From Stomatobaculum sp. F0698 (GTDB lineage Bacteria > Bacillota > Clostridia > Lachnospirales > Lachnospiraceae), in NCBI RefSeq assembly GCF_030644385.1, contig NZ_CP130060.1, positions 1,302,001 to 1,366,000 of the forward strand: DNA of 64,000 nt. Reading direction: 5' to 3'. Positions 59,108 to 64,000 of the stretch are shown piece after piece. The stretch's first letter is position 1, and every line of letters starts with the position of its first letter. The position numbers were made by a program, and so were the translations under genes. The notes below the pieces were generated by a model. The model saw only the letters and a program-made list of their open reading frames with translations. It was not told where the DNA came from and made no database searches.

Positions 59108-59781
59108 TCTGCTTCCTTCTCTCTGACCAGCGCGAGTATGCGCTGCTGTACTTCCGCAATGCCAAGCTCCGAGCTGTCGAGAAGGAGCGCATCCTCCGCC
59201 TGCCGAAGCGGTGCGACCGCCCGGTTCTTGTCCTGCTCATCGCGCGCCGCAATGTCACGCTTCACTTCCTCGAAATCCGCCTCTATGCCCTTTTCTCTGA
59301 GTTCCGCCGTGCGGCGCTTGGCGCGCACTTCGACGCTCGCGGTCAGAAAGACTTTTGCGAGCGCATTCGGCAGCACGACCGTTCCGATGTCCCTGCCGTC
59401 CATGACGACCGGCTCCCGCGCTGCGATCTCTCGCTCGATCACAAGAACCCGCTGCCGAACGGCCTCTTCGCGCGCAAACGCGCTCGCCGCCTTGCCGATT
59501 TCCTCGCGGCGTATCTCTCCGCTCACATCGCGCCCGTCGACAAAGACATGCTGCACGCCGTCCGCTATGCTTAGGTCAAGCCGAAGCGCCGGCGCAGCCG
59601 CCCTTATCGCAGCGCTGTCCTCCTGGGAGATTCCCTTTTCGAGCAGCGAGAGTGCCGCCGCCCGGAACAGCGCCCCGGTGTCCACATAAATCCAGCCGAG
59701 CTTCTGACTCACCGCCCGCGCAATCGTGGACTTTCCGGCACCTGCCGGTCCGTCGATTGCGAGTGCTTTTATTTTTTCCAT
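59104..59781 (-). CDS. cmk: Cytidylate kinase
   Basis: Phosphorylates CMP and dCMP. A 225-residue NMP kinase: P-loop AIDGPAGAGKSTIARAV, YVDTGALFRAAAL and VVMDGRDIGTVVLPNA for nucleotide binding, then RRTAELREKGIEADFEEVKR and RDEQDKNRAVAPLR as lid. The usual Tyr of the YVDTGAMYR motif is Phe here (ALFR). ATG 59781 after GGGAGGAAGAG. The cmk-ispH-rpsA order is common in clostridia. Confidence 0.96.
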   Translation of the reverse strand: MEKIKALAIDGPAGAGKSTIARAVSQKLGWIYVDTGALFRAAALSLLEKGISQEDSAAIRAAAPALRLDLSIADGVQHVFVDGRDVSGEIRREEIGKAASAFAREEAVRQRVLVIEREIAAREPVVMDGRDIGTVVLPNALAKVFLTASVEVRAKRRTAELREKGIEADFEEVKRDIAARDEQDKNRAVAPLRQAEDALLLDSSELGIAEVQQRILALVREKEAE

Positions 59782-59794
59782 CTCTTCCTCCCGC

Positions 59795-61057
59795 TCATTC
59801 CGCCTTCGGCGCTCCGGCGCTTTGCCCCGCGAGCCTGCCGGTCGACCAGGCAATCTGCAGGTTAAAGCCGCCGGTCATCGCGTCTAAATCCAGAACTTCG
59901 CCCGCAAGGTAGAGCCCCTTTGCGGTCTTACTCTCCATGGTATTCGGAGAAACCGCGCGAACCGAGACACCGCCCTTGGTTACCACCGCCTCGTTGAAGC
60001 CTCGAAGGCCGGTCACCGTGAAGCAAAGCCCCTTGGTCGCCTGTCGAAGCGCGGCGCGCTCTGCCTTTGTGATATCCCTCACCTTTTTCTCGCCGGAGAT
60101 GCCGCTCTGCCGCAGCACTTCCGAAATGAGACTCTGCGGAAAGAGCGAAGGCAGTATGTTCTTTAAGCTCTTATTTTTATTTTCATCGAACTCGCGGAGC
60201 AGTCTCTGCTCGAGTTGCTCTTCCGTGAGCGCCGGCTTTAGGTCTATCCGAAGTTCCAGCTCCTGTTTGCTTCGGAGCAGGGGGCCCGCAAGGGCGCTCG
60301 CCGAGAGCAATAAGGGGCCGCTCATGCCGAAGTGCGTAAAGAGGGCCTCGCCGAAGCCTTCGTAAACTTTCTTCTTTCCGTCCTTCAGCGTAATCGTGAC
60401 ATTCTTTAACGAGAGTCCCTGCATCGCCGCGCAGCTCTCCTGCTCTTTTAGGATTAAGGGCACCAGAGAAGGGTAGCGTTCCGTGACCTCCATGCCCGCA
60501 GCCTCCGCAAAGCGGTAGCCGTCGCCGGTCGAACCGGTCGCCGGGTAAGAGATACCGCCGGTCGCGAGTATCACCGCGTCCGCGCGGAGCTTTTCTCCGT
60601 TCGAGAGCGTGACCCCCGTCACCCGGCGCGTTTCCGCCTCACCGGAAAACAGCAGGTCGCGGACTTCCGCATTCAGGCGGACGCGCACGCCCTTTGCCTG
60701 CATCTCCCGCTCCAGTGCGCGTATCACATCCGACGCGTGGTCGCTGACCGGGAATACGCGCTCGCCTCTCTCGGTCTTTAACGGACAGCCGGCGCGCTCA
60801 AAAAAGTGCATCACGTCCTCGTTCGTCATGGCCCGGAAGGCACTGTAGAGAAAGCGCGGGTTGCTCACAACCTGCGCTTGCACTTCCCGCATGGGCGCCG
60901 CATTCGTCAAATTGCAGCGCCCCTTGCCGGTGATATAGATTTTCTTTCCCAACTTCTCGTTCTTTTCGAGCAGCGTGACCGCCGCCCCCGCTTCGGCTGC
61001 GGCCACCGCCGCCATCATACCCGCGGCGCCGCCGCCAACTACGATAATTTGTCTCAT
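59795..61057 (-). CDS. YhiN/HI0933 family flavoprotein
   Basis: A 420-residue FAD-binding protein of unknown substrate. It has the dinucleotide site IIVVGGGAAGMMAAVAAAEA, the family signature LGKKIYITGKGRCNLTN, VILATGGISYPATGSTGDGY and, near the end, GLYLAGEVLDLDAMTGGFNL. ATG 61057 is preferred; TTG 61069 overlapping the lysC stop (TTGA) is an alternative. It commonly precedes cmk in Firmicutes, as here (13-bp gap). Confidence 0.9.
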   Translation of the reverse strand: MRQIIVVGGGAAGMMAAVAAAEAGAAVTLLEKNEKLGKKIYITGKGRCNLTNAAPMREVQAQVVSNPRFLYSAFRAMTNEDVMHFFERAGCPLKTERGERVFPVSDHASDVIRALEREMQAKGVRVRLNAEVRDLLFSGEAETRRVTGVTLSNGEKLRADAVILATGGISYPATGSTGDGYRFAEAAGMEVTERYPSLVPLILKEQESCAAMQGLSLKNVTITLKDGKKKVYEGFGEALFTHFGMSGPLLLSASALAGPLLRSKQELELRIDLKPALTEEQLEQRLLREFDENKNKSLKNILPSLFPQSLISEVLRQSGISGEKKVRDITKAERAALRQATKGLCFTVTGLRGFNEAVVTKGGVSVRAVSPNTMESKTAKGLYLAGEVLDLDAMTGGFNLQIAWSTGRLAGQSAGAPKAE

Positions 61058-61065
61058 CGTTTCAC

Positions 61066-62385
61066 TCAAATCTGCGTCAATACGAAAATCGTGTAAATCG
61101 CGCGAATCGCATTCTCAAAGTCACGGCTCTTGACGCCGATGATGATATTGAACTCCGAAGAGCCCTGATCGATCATCTTCACATTGATGTGCTCGTGCGT
61201 GAGTGCCGCGAAGACGCGCGCCGCCGTGCCGCGCTGGTCCTTCATGCCTCTGCCGACCACCGCAATCAGCGCGAGATCGTCCTCCAAAATAATCTGGTCC
61301 GGATGCACCGCGCGGTGAATGCCGGTCATGATTCGCTGCTCGTGATCCAGGAACTCCGACTGGTGCACGACTATGGTCATCGAGTCGATGCCGGAGGGCA
61401 TGTGCTCAAGGCTGATATCATTGTCCTCAAAGACCTGCAGTACCTTGCGGCAGAAGCCGATCTCCGAGTTCATCATATCCTTGTCGACCGTAATCGAGCA
61501 GAAGCCCTTCTTGCCCGCGATGCCGGTAATGGTATAGCGCGGCTTTCTGCAGGTGGAGCTCACAATCATGGTGCCGCTGTCCTCCGGGCGGTTGGTGTTC
61601 CGAATGTTAATCGGAATTCCTTCTTTCCGCACCGGGAAAATCGCATCCTCATGCATGACACCCGCGCCCATATAGGAGAGCTCGCGGAGCTCTTGATAGG
61701 TAATGGTCTCAATGACGGCCGGATTTTCGACAATGTGCGGGTCCGCGCAGAGGAAGCCCGAGACATCCGTCCAGTTCTCATAGAGATCTGCGTGAATGGC
61801 ACCCGCAATCACGGAACCCGTGACATCCGAACCGCCGCGGCTAAAGGTCGCAATGCTGCCGTCCTGCTTTCTGCCGTAGAAGCCCGGGACCACCGCGCAG
61901 TCATAGCCGGCAAGTTTTGCCGCGACCTCACGCTCCGTTTCCTCCGCGTTAAAGCTGCCGTCGTTGTGGAAGAGTATCATATCCGCCGGATCCACAAAGG
62001 GGAAGCCGAGGTAAGCCGCCATCACACGGCCGTTCAGATATTCTCCGCGACTCGCCGCATATTCTCTGCCGCAATGTGCGCGGAAGTTCTTTTCGAGTTC
62101 GGCAAATTCCGCGCCGAGATCCAGATCCAGCGAGAGTCCGTCGATGATTTCCTGATAGCGCCCCTTGATTTCCTTCAGCGTCTCCTGAAAGCGCGCCTCA
62201 TCTTCCGTGCTGTCATAGAGCTGATAGAGGAGATCGGTGACCTTCGTGTCATTGCTGAACCGCTTGCCCGGCGCACTCGGCACGACATAACGCCGCGCCG
62301 CATCGCTCCGGATAATCTCACCGACCTTCTTAAACTGCTCCGCACTGGCGAGGGAACTACCGCCAAATTTTACTACCTTTTTCAT
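61066..62385 (-). CDS. lysC: Aspartate kinase
   Basis: First step toward lysine, threonine and methionine. A 439-residue monofunctional enzyme: KVVKFGGSSLASAEQFKKVG at the start, FSRGGSDVTGSVIAGA for aspartate/ATP binding, and two C-terminal ACT domains from about 290 (ITVDKDMMNSEIGFCRKVL and ALIAVVGRGMKDQRGTAARV), which give feedback control. Of the class III type with a long insertion (KGRYQEIIDGL). Start after AAGGAGAGTAGGAGTGC, 46 bp downstream of purL; no riboswitch seen. Confidence 0.95.
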   Translation of the reverse strand: MKKVVKFGGSSLASAEQFKKVGEIIRSDAARRYVVPSAPGKRFSNDTKVTDLLYQLYDSTEDEARFQETLKEIKGRYQEIIDGLSLDLDLGAEFAELEKNFRAHCGREYAASRGEYLNGRVMAAYLGFPFVDPADMILFHNDGSFNAEETEREVAAKLAGYDCAVVPGFYGRKQDGSIATFSRGGSDVTGSVIAGAIHADLYENWTDVSGFLCADPHIVENPAVIETITYQELRELSYMGAGVMHEDAIFPVRKEGIPINIRNTNRPEDSGTMIVSSTCRKPRYTITGIAGKKGFCSITVDKDMMNSEIGFCRKVLQVFEDNDISLEHMPSGIDSMTIVVHQSEFLDHEQRIMTGIHRAVHPDQIILEDDLALIAVVGRGMKDQRGTAARVFAALTHEHINVKMIDQGSSEFNIIIGVKSRDFENAIRAIYTIFVLTQI

Positions 62386-62431
62386 GCACTCCTACTCTCC
62401 TTACTGATTTGTTTCTTTTGGGATGGAGAGC

Positions 62432-64000
62432 TCACCCGCGAAAATACGCTACACCCGCGGCAAAGATGCCGAGATCCTGGCGGAGCGGAATATTCTTGTT
62501 AATGTGTTCTCCGATTCTCTCCGGATGCGCCATCTTACCGAAGACGCGTCCGTCCCGACTGGTAATACCTTCGATTGCCGCGTACGAACCGTTCGGCGTC
62601 CAGAGCTCGTCGGTCGAAACTCTGCCCTCGAAGTCGCAGTACTGCGTTGCGACCTGGCCTGCCCTAAACAGTGCCTCAATGGTCTCCGCCGGTGCGACAA
62701 AGCGTCCCTCACCGTGCGAAATCGGGTTCGCGTAGACGCCGCCGAGCTCCGCGTTCTTAAGCCACGGCGACTTGTCCGAGACAACCTTGAGGTTCACCAT
62801 ACGGCTCAAGTGTCTGCCGATACGGTTCATCGCAAGGGTCGGTGCATTCGGCGCCTGCTCCTTGATGTCCGCATCCGGCAGAAGGCCGAGCTTAATCAGC
62901 GCCTGGAAGCCGTTGCAGATGCCGAGCACCAGGCCGTCGCGCTCGTTTAAGAGCTTTAAGAGCTCCTCCTTCACGACCTCGTTCCGGAAGACCTGCGCAA
63001 AGAACTTTGCGGAGCCGTCCGGCTCATCGCCCGCCGAGAAGCCGCCCGGGAACATCACAATCTGTGCGTTCCGGATTTCGTTCCGATAAGCCTCGACCGA
63101 GGAGGCAATGTCCTCCGCCGTCAGATTGCGGAAGATGGGGGCGTTCACAACGGCACCCGCCGCCTCAAAGACACGCACCGAGTCATAGTCGCAGTTCGTG
63201 CCCGGGAAGACCGGGATAAAGACACGCGGCGTGCCTATCTTGTGGCTGCAGACCGCAACGCTCTCCGCACGGAAGAGCGGGCGATCCTGAACTTCGCCGC
63301 CCTCGGTGACGCGGGTCGGGAAGACTTCTTCGAGGGTCTTACTCCAAGCGGCCTCCGCTTCCGCAAGCGAAATCTCTGTGCCGCGGTAGGAAAGCACGGG
63401 CTCCGCCGTCACCTCACCGAAGCGCTCCGTGCGGCAGGACAGAGTCTCGACCGCATCCGCCTTTACTTCGAGCAGGAGATTGCACCAGCCCGGCGCGAAG
63501 AGGGTCTCCTCCGTGACGCTCTCGTCAAGCTTCACGCCGAGGCCGTTTCCGAAGGCCATCTTTGCGACAGCTTCCGCCGCGCCGTGGCGCTCCAAGACAT
63601 AGGCACTCACCACGCGCTTTGCCTTGATATCTTCCGTGAGGGCGCGGTACTGCGCCTTCAAATCTTCATAGTCCGGCAAAAGATCGCTGTCGCGCTTTAC
63701 CGTGAGCAGCACAAGGCGATTGCCCGCCGCTTTCAGTTCCGGTGTGATGATATCCTTCACCGAGGCGACATCGACCGCAAAGCTCACCAGAGTCGGCGGC
63801 ACATCGATCTCGTTAAAGGTACCGGACATGGAGTCCTTGCCGCCGATCGAAGCGAGTCCCAGCTCGAGCTGTGCCTCATAGGCACCGAGCAGGGCCGCGA
63901 AGGGCTGCGACCATCTCTCCGGCTTGTTGTCGTCCATGCGGCGGAAGAACTCCTGGAAGGTCAGGTGAATCTTGTCGATATCGCCGCCCGCCGCAGCGAC
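62432..64000 (-). CDS. purL: Phosphoribosylformylglycinamidine synthase, large form (partial)
   Basis: Fourth step of purine synthesis. The C-terminal 522 residues of the large single-chain enzyme are in the window and the frame stays open to the right edge. Visible are the last part of the AIR-synthase-like domain (LGLASIGGKDSMSGTFNEID) and a complete glutaminase domain: VFPGTNCDYDSVRVFEAAGA, FPGGFSAGDEPDGSAKFF, the nucleophile Cys in VLGICNGFQALIKLG and the His/Glu pair near the end (MAHPERIGEH). It is separate from the purEMND operon and precedes lysC. Confidence 0.95.
   Translation of the reverse strand, partial: VAAAGGDIDKIHLTFQEFFRRMDDNKPERWSQPFAALLGAYEAQLELGLASIGGKDSMSGTFNEIDVPPTLVSFAVDVASVKDIITPELKAAGNRLVLLTVKRDSDLLPDYEDLKAQYRALTEDIKAKRVVSAYVLERHGAAEAVAKMAFGNGLGVKLDESVTEETLFAPGWCNLLLEVKADAVETLSCRTERFGEVTAEPVLSYRGTEISLAEAEAAWSKTLEEVFPTRVTEGGEVQDRPLFRAESVAVCSHKIGTPRVFIPVFPGTNCDYDSVRVFEAAGAVVNAPIFRNLTAEDIASSVEAYRNEIRNAQIVMFPGGFSAGDEPDGSAKFFAQVFRNEVVKEELLKLLNERDGLVLGICNGFQALIKLGLLPDADIKEQAPNAPTLAMNRIGRHLSRMVNLKVVSDKSPWLKNAELGGVYANPISHGEGRFVAPAETIEALFRAGQVATQYCDFEGRVSTDELWTPNGSYAAIEGITSRDGRVFGKMAHPERIGEHINKNIPLRQDLGIFAAGVAYFRG

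Overview
The window looks like a chromosomal segment of a moderately GC-rich (by eye about 55-60 %) anaerobic Firmicute, most likely a Lachnospiraceae member (Stomatobaculum/Oribacterium-type; inference). The evidence is T-box leaders on ileS and pheST, FabK as the enoyl reductase, class III fructose-bisphosphatase, the clostridial pyrF-pyrK-pyrD-pyrE order, IspH next to a four-domain S1 protein, DUF3290/DUF421 and DUF4491 proteins, and aggregating housekeeping genes with strong Shine-Dalgarno sites. Most genes lie on the minus strand and are packed in operons with 4-bp ATGA overlaps. Promoters, terminators and riboswitches below were found by eye.

Layout. 1-9.5 kb: a type II fatty-acid synthesis operon (minus strand): small Cys-rich protein, fabH, acpP, fabK, fabD, fabG, fabF, fabZ, a fused accD-accA gene, a lipoprotein, and glnS (cut by the window edge). 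accB and accC are absent from the places they usually occupy. 9.5-12.1 kb: malic enzyme and a DUF3290-DUF421 membrane pair. 12.1-14.7 kb: ssrA (tmRNA), followed by a decayed accessory patch: direct repeats, fragments of a small phage-type membrane protein and an antitoxin, a peptidase E gene, a broken sugar O-acetyltransferase, and an intact BrnT-BrnA toxin-antitoxin pair with a palindromic operator. 14.7-21.7 kb: DUF1294, YaaA and Bcp, three tandem paralogous lipoproteins with near-copy promoters and terminators, L-serine dehydratase (sdaAB-sdaAA) and another lipoprotein.

21.8-27.4 kb: secG-rnr-smpB, then ahpC with an AhpF-like reductase whose domains are in permuted order. 27.4-34.5 kb: a T-box-controlled ileS followed 18 bp later by glycogen phosphorylase, then asparaginase. 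34.5-39.6 kb: gpmA-pncB-nudC and fbp. 39.6-43.2 kb: purE-purM-purN-purD. 43.2-48.2 kb: pyrF-K-D-E followed by three membrane or unknown genes. 48.2-50.1 kb: a tandem GNAT protein, DUF4491 and a non-coding stretch. 50.1-57 kb: T-box-controlled pheS-pheT, a secreted DUF5722-type glycosidase-like protein and a CbiG protein carrying a degenerate CobU-like tail. 57-64 kb: purL (partial)-lysC-YhiN flavoprotein-cmk-ispH-rpsA.

The pathways present fit a fermentative heterotroph: membrane lipid synthesis, de novo purine and pyrimidine synthesis, NAD salvage, lower glycolysis/gluconeogenesis and glycogen use, peroxide defence, and ribosome rescue (ssrA + smpB). No fully novel system is proven. The best leads are the lipoprotein triplication, the CbiG-CobU-like fusion, the permuted AhpF, glgP under an isoleucine T-box, the uncharacterised small protein in front of fabH, and the ssrA-adjacent scar.
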